Assembly (NCBI GenBank): GCA_018241965.1
Contig: JAFECS010000005.1
Coordinates: 1 to 64,000, forward strand
Length of the DNA: 64,000 bases
Reading direction: 5' to 3'
Source: Pseudomonadota bacterium
GTDB lineage: Bacteria > Pseudomonadota > Gammaproteobacteria > Berkiellales > Berkiellaceae
Shown here: piece after piece, positions 56,367 through 64,000 of the stretch
Layout of the letters: every line of letters starts with the position of its first letter
How positions within the stretch are numbered: position 1 is the first letter of the stretch
Program-made: the position numbers and the translations under genes
Notes under the pieces: generated by a model
The model's database searches: none
What the model saw: the letters and a program-made list of their open reading frames with translations, nothing else
Told to the model about the DNA's origin: nothing

Positions 56367-56394
56367 CAAAGGGTTGCTCTAAGGCAACCCTTTG
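56367..56394. terminator. Hairpin after sucD
   Basis: CAAAGGGTTGC and GCAACCCTTTG form a perfect 11-bp stem, 11 bp after the sucD stop and between convergent genes. No strong T-run follows, so termination efficiency is uncertain. Confidence 0.6.
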
Positions 56395-56409
56395 CAATTA
56401 AAAGATCTC

Positions 56410-57003
56410 TTAGAGCTTAATACCTTTTCTCCCTTGAAAATGAATAGGGGCATGAGGTAAAGAAGCTAATTTTTTTTCCCATCCTTGACTTAAAAAATCA
56501 CCCAGTACTATTGGTTTTGGTCTTGTTAGTTCAGCTTGAGTTGGTGCAATGGTTTCTTGATAAGTGATAGTCATTTTTTTTATTTGTGCTTCTAATTCAA
56601 ACATTTCATTTTCATGCTTTGTTTTAAAAGCACTTAGCCAATTTAAAGCTTCTTCTTGCATCTCTTTTGACCGATCTGTTTTTTTATCGACTAGCTTATG
56701 TCGTTTGCCATCTACGATCTGATAGCTATTACCATCATTGAATAGTTCAAAGGTGGTATTTTGAGGAAAAATAATTTTTTCATTGGCAAAAGTAATAAAT
56801 AAATTAGCTAGTTTTTTATTATTAGGATGAATTATTATTTTTTTAGTGAAACGCTTATTTATTTCTACGAGAGCTTTTATAAGCTCATTAGCAATTGCTT
56901 TTTTTAAATGTTTATTTAGTCGTTGTACATCTTTCTTATCTTGGTATTGGCAACAATTGACAATGTAGTTTGCTGTTCTTTGGATTGTTTTCATAGGTAT
57001 CAT
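56410..57003 (-). CDS. Hypothetical protein
   Basis: A 197-residue soluble protein. It is Lys-rich and helical at the N-terminus (QRLNKHLKKAIANELIKALV), has a central beta-like part (TTFELFNDGNSYQIVDGKRH), and a helical segment (EMFELEAQIKKMTITYQE). No family, signal peptide or membrane segment is seen. An AAGGA site lies about 11 bases upstream; the Met three codons later is an alternative start. The small frame at 57031-57288 lies just upstream on the same strand. Confidence 0.6.
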   Translation of the reverse strand: MIPMKTIQRTANYIVNCCQYQDKKDVQRLNKHLKKAIANELIKALVEINKRFTKKIIIHPNNKKLANLFITFANEKIIFPQNTTFELFNDGNSYQIVDGKRHKLVDKKTDRSKEMQEEALNWLSAFKTKHENEMFELEAQIKKMTITYQETIAPTQAELTRPKPIVLGDFLSQGWEKKLASLPHAPIHFQGRKGIKL

Positions 57004-57030
57004 ATTTTTCTATCCTTGTGGTTTCCCACT

Positions 57031-57288
57031 TTAGTGGTTGAGAACTTGCGCTTTCCGATTGTGCAGCCTTCCTTTGCTGTTAGAGTGTATTTTCTTAACA
57101 TAAATATTGTGTATACTTGTTGATCTAGTAAAAGGAAACATGAGAAGATCGCATACCCTAAACAAAAAGTTTTGTAACTGTAAAATAAAACTTAATGTTT
57201 TTTCTTTGTTTTGTGGGTTGAATTGGATATAAAACATTTTGACAGGGACATAAACAGACTCAGCAATTTGAATTTTTTGATAAGGCAT
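57031..57288 (-). CDS. Possible small protein
   Basis: An 85-residue frame from the Met at 57288, which has a good GGAGAAAG site 8 bases upstream. Residues 1-60 are hydrophobic and aromatic (YVPVKMFYIQFN, ILQLQNFLFRVCDLLMF), possibly one membrane segment. The C-terminal 25 residues look non-coding. It may be a small gene or the 5' remnant of a longer one. No similarity recognised. Confidence 0.35.
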   Translation of the reverse strand: MPYQKIQIAESVYVPVKMFYIQFNPQNKEKTLSFILQLQNFLFRVCDLLMFPFTRSTSIHNIYVKKIHSNSKGRLHNRKAQVLNH

Positions 57289-57543
57289 AAAGCTTTCTCC
57301 AACATAATTCAATCAGCGTCAACATCTGCATAACTTCGAGCGAATAGTATTTGATTTTCAAATCTTTAGTCAATTACTTTTTCTTTTGTTCACCTACTAG
57401 TAATTTATTAACTTTGTCAACCCACAAATAAAGTAAAAATTATTGTGCTTAGTGTGTTTGTATTTTCGTTTAGCTTTTTAATGCTCTGTCCGATGTATAG
57501 ATATAAGCACATTTTATCTTCTGTATAAACTCGAGGTGACTGT
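57289..57543. other. Non-coding region before hydroxybutyrate dehydrogenase
   Basis: AT-rich sequence with no convincing gene, repeat or terminator. It should contain the promoters of the divergent small frame and of the gene at 57544. Confidence 0.4.
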
Positions 57544-58326
57544 ATGCGTTTACAAGGCAAAGTGGCTATTGTCACAGGCGCTGCTAGCGGTATAGGTAAG
57601 GCGATAGCGCTAAAGTTTGCCCAAGCAGGCGCTAAAGTCGTTATCGCTGACAGGGACATGAAAGATGCACAAATTACTGCCAAGTTATTCGCTGATGATG
57701 GTTTTGAAGCTTTAGCTGTTGAAATGGATGTCACCAGTGAAGAGGCTGTTAAAAAGGGCGTTGAAAAGGTCATCTCAACCTATGATTATGTTGATATTTT
57801 AGTCAGCAATGCGGGTATACAAGTCATTTCTTCTGTGGATGAGCTTTCATTGCAAGATTGGAAAAAAATGCTTGCTATCCATTTAGATGGCGCATTTTTG
57901 ACAACGCGAGAATGTTTAAAATATATGTATAAACAAGGCCGCGGTGGCTCTATTATCTATATGGGCTCTGTTCACTCTAAAGAAGCTTCTTTACTGAAAG
58001 CGCCTTATGTGACTGCAAAGCATGGTTTAATCGGACTTTGTAAGGTAGTGGCCAAAGAAGGAATTAAGCACAATGTGCGGGCAAATGTCATTTGCCCAAG
58101 TTTTGTGCGCACCCCGTTAGTGGATAAACAAATTCCAGAGCAAGCCAAGACATTGGGTATTAGCGAAGAAGATGTTATTAAAAAAGTGATGCTCAAAGAA
58201 ACCATTGATGGTGAGTTTACAACGACAGAGGATGTGGCCGATATTGCGTTGCTGTTTGCTTCTTTTGATTCTAATGCCTTAACAGGGCAATCGATGATGG
58301 TGAGTCACGGCTGGTTTATGCAGTAA
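57544..58326 (+). CDS. 3-hydroxybutyrate dehydrogenase (SDR family)
   Basis: A 260-residue short-chain dehydrogenase. Cofactor motif [10 protein letters not shown] (residues 11-20), NAG motif at 89-91, catalytic Ser142, Tyr155 and Lys159 ([20 protein letters not shown]). The VHSKEAS[12 protein letters not shown] and [17 protein letters not shown] regions fit D-3-hydroxybutyrate dehydrogenase, which yields acetoacetate from 3-hydroxybutyrate, a polyhydroxybutyrate breakdown product. GAGGTG upstream. Its stop lies one base from the stop of the convergent bolA-family gene. Confidence 0.88.
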   Translation: MRLQGKVAIVTGAASGIGKAIALKFAQAGAKVVIADRDMKDAQITAKLFADDGFEALAVEMDVTSEEAVKKGVEKVISTYDYVDILVSNAGIQVISSVDELSLQDWKKMLAIHLDGAFLTTRECLKYMYKQGRGGSIIYMGSVHSKEASLLKAPYVTAKHGLIGLCKVVAKEGIKHNVRANVICPSFVRTPLVDKQIPEQAKTLGISEEDVIKKVMLKETIDGEFTTTEDVADIALLFASFDSNALTGQSMMVSHGWFMQ

Positions 58327-58327
58327 C

Positions 58328-58609
58328 TTAAACACCTTCTTCAGGTGTTTTTGCCTTTATTTTTAAAGCATGAATTTCTTTGGGAATAAGATCACCCAAT
58401 TGCTGATAGATCAGTTGATGTCTTTTAATCAGGGGCAAGGTTGCAAACTTTGCTGAAACAATCACCACCGAAAAATGACTGGCACCCGTTTTAGCCCCTT
58501 CATGGCCAATATGTAAATGGCTTTCATCGAGGACTTCTAGATGAAGTGGCGCTAGCGCCATTGTTAACCTTTGCTCTATCAAGGTTTTTCTTTCAAGTGG
58601 TGTCATCAC
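58328..58609 (-). CDS. BolA family protein
   Basis: A 93-residue BolA-fold protein. SHLHIGHEGAKTGASHFSVV and IVSAKFATLPLIKRHQLIYQ are the family signatures, with the conserved His residues used for [2Fe-2S] sharing with a monothiol glutaredoxin, and EIHALKIKAKTPEE closes the fold. Its role is in iron-sulfur handling or stress response. It starts 2 bases after the yciB stop, so the two form an operon. Confidence 0.9.
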   Translation of the reverse strand: MMTPLERKTLIEQRLTMALAPLHLEVLDESHLHIGHEGAKTGASHFSVVIVSAKFATLPLIKRHQLIYQQLGDLIPKEIHALKIKAKTPEEGV

Positions 58610-58611
58610 AG

Positions 58612-59157
58612 TTAATGAGAATTTTTATGTTCTTTGGGCAGATATCGTGATACTAACAACCCCTGAATAACGACAAATACTAAAGTTAAACCCAAAGTTC
58701 CGAAGAGTTTAAAATTAACCCAGACATCGGTATCAAAAGAATAAACCACGATTAAATTTAAAATACCCATAAAAAAGAAAAAGCTATACCAGCTGATATT
58801 CAGAATGTTCCAGCCCTTTTCCGGTAAGCTTAAAGACTTATCTAACATTTTTTGCACCAGGTTCTTTTTAGTAAAGAAAGGGGAAAGCGCAAAAACACTT
58901 CCTAAAATCCAATAAACAACGGTGGGTTTCCATTTGATAAATATTTCATTTCTAAAAAATAAGGTAGCGCCACCCAGGACGATGATCATGCCCAAGGTGA
59001 TAAGTTGCATCATATCTGGTTTTTTACCGGTAAATAGGGAAACGCCAATTTGTACGATAGCAGCAACGATGGCGGTAGCAGTGGCGATATAGATGTTGTA
59101 AAGCTTGTAGGCAATAAAAAAGACAATAATTGGTAATAAATCGTAGAAAAATTTCAT
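58612..59157 (-). CDS. yciB: YciB/IspZ inner-membrane septation-associated protein
   Basis: A 181-residue inner-membrane protein with five or six helices. MKFFYDLLPIIVFFIAYKLY is the classic N-terminus. FRNEIFIKWKPTVVYWILG, GWNILNISWYSFFFFMGILN and VNFKLFGTLGLTLVFVVIQG are family signatures. The family affects cell-envelope and septation processes. It is followed by the bolA-family gene. Confidence 0.93.
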   Translation of the reverse strand: MKFFYDLLPIIVFFIAYKLYNIYIATATAIVAAIVQIGVSLFTGKKPDMMQLITLGMIIVLGGATLFFRNEIFIKWKPTVVYWILGSVFALSPFFTKKNLVQKMLDKSLSLPEKGWNILNISWYSFFFFMGILNLIVVYSFDTDVWVNFKLFGTLGLTLVFVVIQGLLVSRYLPKEHKNSH

Positions 59158-59326
59158 TCGGTTACCGTGTTTGGACTTTGATATGAACTATATTATCACG
59201 CCTTATTAATAGCCGCAGCTCCCTGAAGATAGTAAGAAGGTCTGCTTTGTATATACAACCATAAATGTTGTTTATCTCCGACAAATAGGTAGTCAGATAA
59301 ATTGTATATTGATATCAGCTCCTTTA

Positions 59327-59344
59327 AAATAGGTCACCCTATTT
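59327..59344. promoter_or_regulatory. Inverted repeat just before gene at 59348
   Basis: AAATAGG-TCAC-CCTATTT is a perfect 7-bp inverted repeat ending four bases before the putative start codon. It may be an operator or may mask the ribosome site. Confidence 0.4.
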
Positions 59345-59347
59345 GGA

Positions 59348-59881
59348 ATGATTTTCTTTAAGATGACAATTGGCCCACTATCTGCGCTTTTGGAAAAACA
59401 AAAGCAAACCTATGAAATGGTTTTTAAGCCCGAAGTATCAGATTTTGATACCCCTCGATATCACTATGACTGGTGGCTATTTCCACTTCCCATTACCGAA
59501 TTAGGTGCAAACTCTTCACCTCGTGCATTTTATTATTCTATCGATTCAACCAAGACGCGTGCTTTACTAGAAAACAGTTCTTTTAAAGAAATCTATCTTG
59601 ACTGTATTGAAAAATATCTTGGAGCCCAAGAAGTGCGTTGGAATGGTTATGGCATAAGATTTGCAAAATTATTACTATCTTTAAAGCATTTTATCTCATT
59701 TACTGATGATGAAAATGAATATGCTTCGTTGAATATGAAATTAAGAAATTTTGCAGAACTTGCTCTAAAAATTGCAGATACGAAACACATTGTTGATGAA
59801 TTTCATGCAATTTCAACCATGAGAAAATATTTACAAGAATATCCTAGCCGCGACTTAACTATTTCCACTCCTAACATGTAA
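59348..59881 (+). CDS. Hypothetical protein
   Basis: A 177-residue soluble protein; the Met at 59363 is an alternative start because neither has an ideal ribosome site. It has a distinctive DTPRYHYDWWLFPLPITELG segment at about residues 36-55 and several helices after it (ALLENSSFKEIYLDCIEKYL, FAELALKIADTKHIVDEFHA). No family recognised. It lies 87 bases before the SidE-phosphodiesterase-like gene on the same strand and could belong to the same transcript. Confidence 0.6.
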   Translation: MIFFKMTIGPLSALLEKQKQTYEMVFKPEVSDFDTPRYHYDWWLFPLPITELGANSSPRAFYYSIDSTKTRALLENSSFKEIYLDCIEKYLGAQEVRWNGYGIRFAKLLLSLKHFISFTDDENEYASLNMKLRNFAELALKIADTKHIVDEFHAISTMRKYLQEYPSRDLTISTPNM

Positions 59882-59968
59882 ATACACGCAATTAATTACA
59901 CAGATTAAGAACCTTTTTATTTTTTATGAGTCATTAATATATAAAGTCATTGTATACCAAGGTAGCTT

Positions 59969-62900
59969 ATGACTATTTTTATTGATGAAGAAGCATTTAT
60001 CAAGGCGGCCAAGTATGCCAATAGCGAGTATTTAGGCACTGCATATACCGGTTGGCAAGAGGGTGATAATGCACGAGATTTTGATCAACGGGCTCTTATC
60101 TTATTAGCAAATGGTCAAATTGTACTACTTAGCGGTGAGTTGGCACGTAAATATACTAATCTCCAAACGGGTGAAATTGGTGACGCTGAAATTAAGAGAA
60201 TAGAGCAAGATTATCAAAGCCCGGTTATCAAAAAAATAGAACGCCCCAATCATGGGTTACGACATTCAGTTTGCGCTGCGGCAGCGATCCCAGGTATTTG
60301 TCAATATTATGCAAAATGTATAGGCAAAGAGGAATATAACCTTTCAGAAGAAAGACAAAAGCGTTTGCAGTTGATGATGCTTTTTAGCGTTGTAGGTAGA
60401 TTAGATGAAACCGGTTTTGCAGATTCCAAAAAAATGGATGATGGTCGTTACCAGCAATTTCGTGCTGCCTCTGCTAAAGCTTTTCTTGAGTATTGTAAAA
60501 GAGAAAATGTATATGGCGATGATGAAGTAAGTTTATATCAAGATGCGCTAGCTATAGAGCTGATGGGTTTTCCTGAGCCACCTAAGATTGTTTTTCACCC
60601 CTACGATCCAACTCAAAACGAACCTAAGCCTTTTCCAGAAATAGCTAAAGAAATGAGAGAAAAACAAAAAAAAGGTAAAAAAAATTTTATTATCCCCAAT
60701 TGTGAAGGTAATTTAAAAACACGTGAACAGGTAGATGTTGAAAAGCAGTTTGCTATAACTTTAGATATGATGAATGCAGCTCATGAGGTAGAGTTATTAC
60801 GTTGCTATGCTTATAAACCTAAATCACCAGATGCACCAAAAATGCAAGGGATTTTCTCTAGAAATTTTGAAAGTCTTTTAAAGCTTCCTTCCTATGAAGA
60901 TAAAGATTTGTATGAGCAAGCATTAGATCCCAGCAAAAATCCTCGAAAAGAACAATATCATGATGCTTTAGCCTATATACTTTATCAAGCAAGATTGATG
61001 GAGAAAACGGGAGAAAGGATGATGACTAGCGTCATCACTTCTCAAGAAAAGATAGATAGTATCATTGATGAATTTATGGTGTTTGAGCAAAGTTCATTTA
61101 AAGATTATTTTGAAAATGCACTCAACGATAAAGAATTGCTCAAAAAATTATATCACGATGCACTACATAATGAAAAGTTTTTAGATGAACATGAAAAATT
61201 GTTACTTAAGCCTGATTCTGTAAAAGAAAAAATTCAAAAGATATATGAGGCTAAAGAAAAAAATTTACCCTTTGTTGAATTATCTATCGAGGAGCGATAT
61301 CCCTTTGATAATCAATCAAAGGCGAAGATGATTGAGTTTATACAACTTTATTATCCTAAAAAATTGAGCATGATGCTCGAGGAGAAAATTTTCAAAAATG
61401 GTAAAAATGAATATCAACCTAGCATATTTGATTTAGTTCAATATCAGCATTATCAAGATCTTGGATCTAGAGATAAAGATAAAGAAGTCGATATATTGGT
61501 TCATCTTGTCAATCAAGTTCCCGCGCCCCACTATGTTGAAATAAAATCTTCAGTTTTAAGAGAAAATATCACGCCACTTGAGCTACTTCCATTTGCAGTT
61601 GACGCACATTTTTTAGATGAAACGGTTGAAATAGTGTATGCTAATGCCAATGATGCACAAAAAGCGATGGCTGGTTTTGTTGCGCATGGTTTACTTGGCA
61701 CTTTACCTGAGGTTGAACACCATCGTAAAGATGGTTTTGTGAGTGTTTTTATTCCAAAATCTGATTATGCAAAATTAGATGGCAAAATTCGCTATCAACT
61801 TGCTAAGATCCCAACGATTCATAGTGTAGAATCAACGCTGTTAGATGAAGAGGGAAAGTTGAGCGCCATGAGCCTAATTAGCAATGGCGATGCTGTTACC
61901 CGAGTATTAAATGGCGAAGGAACACATAATACCAAACATCCAGATTATGAATTTAAGTTAAATCATCTTGAAGATCCAATTCACTTACGTGAAAAGCGTG
62001 AATTGAGAATGATGAAAGGCTTTGATGTGTTTGCTATGTCGACGTTGGAAAAACTGGATGAGGCAAGCGCTGATAAATTTAAAAGATTTAGAGCTAAAGT
62101 TCCAATTATCATAAAAGATGCAGAAAATAATATTTGGGTTTATGGGCGAAAATTTGATAATGGCATGGAAGTTTTTCAGTTAGAGAAACTCAAGTCACCC
62201 AAAAAGCACGAATTTTATCTAAAAATTAGTGATAAACTGCCAAGTAAAATACAATCTGCTGATTTAACTGATGAAATATATCAAGATCTTGCTAAGCATC
62301 ACATTCAATATTCTCCAGAGCAAGATAGAGTAGCTTATACGGATGTAAAGTCGGGCGTTGTTACCACGCGAATGTATGAACAAAAACCAGCTGATCCGCA
62401 TCTTCAAGTTCCTAAAAAACAAGCCAAAGGCCCCGTTGAAGGTCCGGGTGCTTTGCACGAAGAACGTTCACAGCCTACTAATACACCTTATGCAAAAAAA
62501 GATTCTCATTCTTTATTGCCGCCGAATGGAAAAATGCATTCATTTGAAGAGCCGGCGAAATCATGGTTACCAATTGGTTTTTTGTCTGATTTAAATGAGG
62601 TTGATTTAAAAGGTGAGCGTTATATTTGGAATACAAATATGGTTACCAATATTAGGTTTTGGTTGGGCAATCCTCACACAAGGCATCTTGGTATCATCCC
62701 TGAAAATAAAGTTAAGGAAAGGAAAACTATCGCAGAGCTCAAAAAGGAGTTAGCCGCAGCGACACAGGAAGATAAACCATTAAAATGGAATGAATTATTG
62801 GTTGGGCCAAGTAAAGCCGCGGTCAAAGCATTATTTGTTCCAAGCGATATGAATTCTGATGATAAAGAAAGATCATTTGATGATAAAATAATGTTAAGAT

Positions 62901-63703
62901 TAAATGTGTTATATCATGCGCTTAAAATAAAGGAAAAATATCAATACGATGTGCCAATTTTAATTATTGACGGGAATAATCCTCCTAGCATTTATACTGA
63001 ACAAATGATTAAAAGAGATCTACAAAATGCAGCTAAGCTTTTATCAGAGAATAAATTTCCGTATCTTGAAGAGCGAGATAAAGCCAGGCAAGAGGAAGTT
63101 TTAAAGAAATTATTTAAGTTTATTGCCAATACTGATGATCTTTTAGATGTACCACAAGATATCAGTAGTATAAATAAGATGTTAACCAAGATAGATATTG
63201 TCGGTGGGCTGTCAAGAGAGAGTAAATTATATGAAAAAGAAAAAGAAAATCATAAAGAAAACCCTGCACAATTAATTGAGGTGCAAAAAAGAGCATTAAA
63301 TCGTGCTGTTGTATTGGGTCAAATTGAACTTGTTCAAAAGATTATCAATGACGGTTTTGATGTCAATCAAGTTATCAATGAAAAAACAGGGAATACAGCC
63401 TTACATTATGCTGGAATGTACAACAACCCAGAAATAGCAAAATTGTTAGAGTCAAAAGGAGCAGATCCAAAAATCAAGAATAAAGAGGGTAAATTTGCTG
63501 TTGAATATACGGCGAAATTTCAAGCCGAACCCAAGCATAGAAAAGAAACTATTTTGAGAAATTTGGAACAGCCTCCTATCCAAAAACGGGCTAAGTCGAT
63601 CGTACCACAGCAAACGCTGTCTAAAACGAGCTCTTCTCGTGAGCCTCCAAGGCCAGCTTCACTCAAATCAAGAACCCCTAAAATAAGAGGGGAGAGGCGC
63701 TAA
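59969..63703 (+). CDS. SidE phosphodiesterase-like and ankyrin protein, candidate effector
   Basis: A 1244-residue protein without signal peptide. Residues about 80-280 resemble the phosphodiesterase domain of the Legionella SidE family and DupA/DupB: His95 and His99 in ERPNHGLRHSVCAAAAIP, Glu147 in MLFSVVGRLDETGF, and His272 in NAAHEVELLRCY. That domain cuts ADP-ribosyl-ubiquitin or phosphoribosyl-ubiquitin linkages. No R-S-ExE ADP-ribosyltransferase signature was found, so a stand-alone eraser (Dup-like) is more likely than a full ligase. Residues about 1100-1185 contain ankyrin repeats (NTALHYAGMYNNPEIAKLLE) and the tail is basic. The middle part is unassigned. E-H spacing is larger than in SdeA, so the assignment is tentative. 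Confidence 0.65.
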   Translation: MTIFIDEEAFIKAAKYANSEYLGTAYTGWQEGDNARDFDQRALILLANGQIVLLSGELARKYTNLQTGEIGDAEIKRIEQDYQSPVIKKIERPNHGLRHSVCAAAAIPGICQYYAKCIGKEEYNLSEERQKRLQLMMLFSVVGRLDETGFADSKKMDDGRYQQFRAASAKAFLEYCKRENVYGDDEVSLYQDALAIELMGFPEPPKIVFHPYDPTQNEPKPFPEIAKEMREKQKKGKKNFIIPNCEGNLKTREQVDVEKQFAITLDMMNAAHEVELLRCYAYKPKSPDAPKMQGIFSRNFESLLKLPSYEDKDLYEQALDPSKNPRKEQYHDALAYILYQARLMEKTGERMMTSVITSQEKIDSIIDEFMVFEQSSFKDYFENALNDKELLKKLYHDALHNEKFLDEHEKLLLKPDSVKEKIQKIYEAKEKNLPFVELSIEERYPFDNQSKAKMIEFIQLYYPKKLSMMLEEKIFKNGKNEYQPSIFDLVQYQHYQDLGSRDKDKEVDILVHLVNQVPAPHYVEIKSSVLRENITPLELLPFAVDAHFLDETVEIVYANANDAQKAMAGFVAHGLLGTLPEVEHHRKDGFVSVFIPKSDYAKLDGKIRYQLAKIPTIHSVESTLLDEEGKLSAMSLISNGDAVTRVLNGEGTHNTKHPDYEFKLNHLEDPIHLREKRELRMMKGFDVFAMSTLEKLDEASADKFKRFRAKVPIIIKDAENNIWVYGRKFDNGMEVFQLEKLKSPKKHEFYLKISDKLPSKIQSADLTDEIYQDLAKHHIQYSPEQDRVAYTDVKSGVVTTRMYEQKPADPHLQVPKKQAKGPVEGPGALHEERSQPTNTPYAKKDSHSLLPPNGKMHSFEEPAKSWLPIGFLSDLNEVDLKGERYIWNTNMVTNIRFWLGNPHTRHLGIIPENKVKERKTIAELKKELAAATQEDKPLKWNELLVGPSKAAVKALFVPSDMNSDDKERSFDDKIMLRLNVLYHALKIKEKYQYDVPILIIDGNNPPSIYTEQMIKRDLQNAAKLLSENKFPYLEERDKARQEEVLKKLFKFIANTDDLLDVPQDISSINKMLTKIDIVGGLSRESKLYEKEKENHKENPAQLIEVQKRALNRAVVLGQIELVQKIINDGFDVNQVINEKTGNTALHYAGMYNNPEIAKLLESKGADPKIKNKEGKFAVEYTAKFQAEPKHRKETILRNLEQPPIQKRAKSIVPQQTLSKTSSSREPPRPASLKSRTPKIRGERR

Positions 63704-63728
63704 TCAGAGAAAATAAATAAACAGCAAG

Positions 63729-63929
63729 CTAACTTTCTTTTAGCTTTTGTGCGTATCGTTCTTTTTTGACGAATATAATGGAACGAAGCAGCCAAAATAA
63801 GCTAGATAACCTAATTTTGCCCAGCATATAGACCATGCAGCCAATGGCAATCAGAGTCATGATAGCGACAAAGGCTTCTGGGCTCTGGGACCCTGCTTGT
63901 ATTGTTGTATCGGGCGGTGGTAATAGCAT
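63729..63929 (-). CDS. Possible small membrane protein
   Basis: A 66-residue frame with one clear hydrophobic segment (EAFVAIMTLIAIGCMVYMLG) and perhaps a second (LSSLFWLLRSIIFV), ending in a basic tail. The ribosome site is weak (AAGAAAA). Membrane-like composition favours a real gene, but there is no recognised family. Confidence 0.35.
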   Translation of the reverse strand: MLLPPPDTTIQAGSQSPEAFVAIMTLIAIGCMVYMLGKIRLSSLFWLLRSIIFVKKERYAQKLKES

Positions 63930-64000
63930 GTTTTTTCTTATAACTTTTTGCTAATGAATAGATTATTATTTAAAAAGTTGGCATACTACCTTTTTGCGAA

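Noticed and set aside
59969-63703. Full SidE-type ubiquitin ligase (mART plus PDE)
   Set aside because: No R...S-T...ExE series was found in the right arrangement; only the phosphodiesterase-like region is supported.

Overview
The window looks like the chromosome of an AT-rich, host-associated gammaproteobacterium of the Legionellales type (Coxiella/Legionella/Berkiella-like). This is inferred from the sdhCDAB-sucABCD block next to gltA, the many eukaryote-like and protease-like proteins of the kind secreted by Dot/Icm bacteria, and the loose gene spacing. No secretion-system gene, rRNA, phage or complete insertion sequence is visible, so neither the species nor effector delivery can be settled from this window.

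Layout. 1-5.5 kb is an accessory region: a three-gene cassette (winged-helix protein, peptide with a double-glycine leader, small membrane protein) that looks like a microcin/bacteriocin operon; an Rpn-nuclease remnant; a HigB/HigA-type toxin-antitoxin pair with a palindrome inside its promoter; and an ABC exporter. GC-rich repeats with inverted ends lie between genes here. 5.6-8.9 kb is a giant coiled-coil protein. 9-11.2 kb holds a pqqA peptide gene directly in front of a PQQ-dependent dehydrogenase. 11.2-26.5 kb is rich in candidate host-directed proteins: an ankyrin protein with a clan CE (Ulp1/YopJ-like) cysteine-protease signature, an F-box-like protein, a second ankyrin protein and a YopT-like (C58) cysteine protease, mixed with a methyltransferase, an alpha/beta hydrolase, a DUF1254/DUF1214 protein and a tRNA-Glu(CTC).

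26.7-33.9 kb is a PQQ locus: two-gene ABC transporter, pqqB, two tandem pqqA genes and two paralogous PQQ dehydrogenases. With the first locus this gives three pqqA copies and three dehydrogenases; pqqC, pqqD and pqqE are not in the window. 34-36.5 kb is a Xre/RES toxin-antitoxin pair behind a perfect 15-bp inverted repeat, overlapping a flavin amine oxidase. 38-41.5 kb is a PrsK/PrsR two-component pair of the PEP-CTERM/exosortase type without its usual neighbours.

43-59 kb is core metabolism: alanine dehydrogenase, galE and gltA (overlapping, minus strand), divergent sdhCDAB and sucABCD (citrate synthase to succinyl-CoA synthetase to succinate dehydrogenase), 3-hydroxybutyrate dehydrogenase, and bolA-yciB. 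60-63.7 kb is a 1244-residue protein with an N-terminal region resembling the SidE-family phosphodiesterase domain (phosphoribosyl-ubiquitin chemistry) and C-terminal ankyrin repeats, one of the most interesting genes here.

All family assignments were made by reading motifs; no database search was run.
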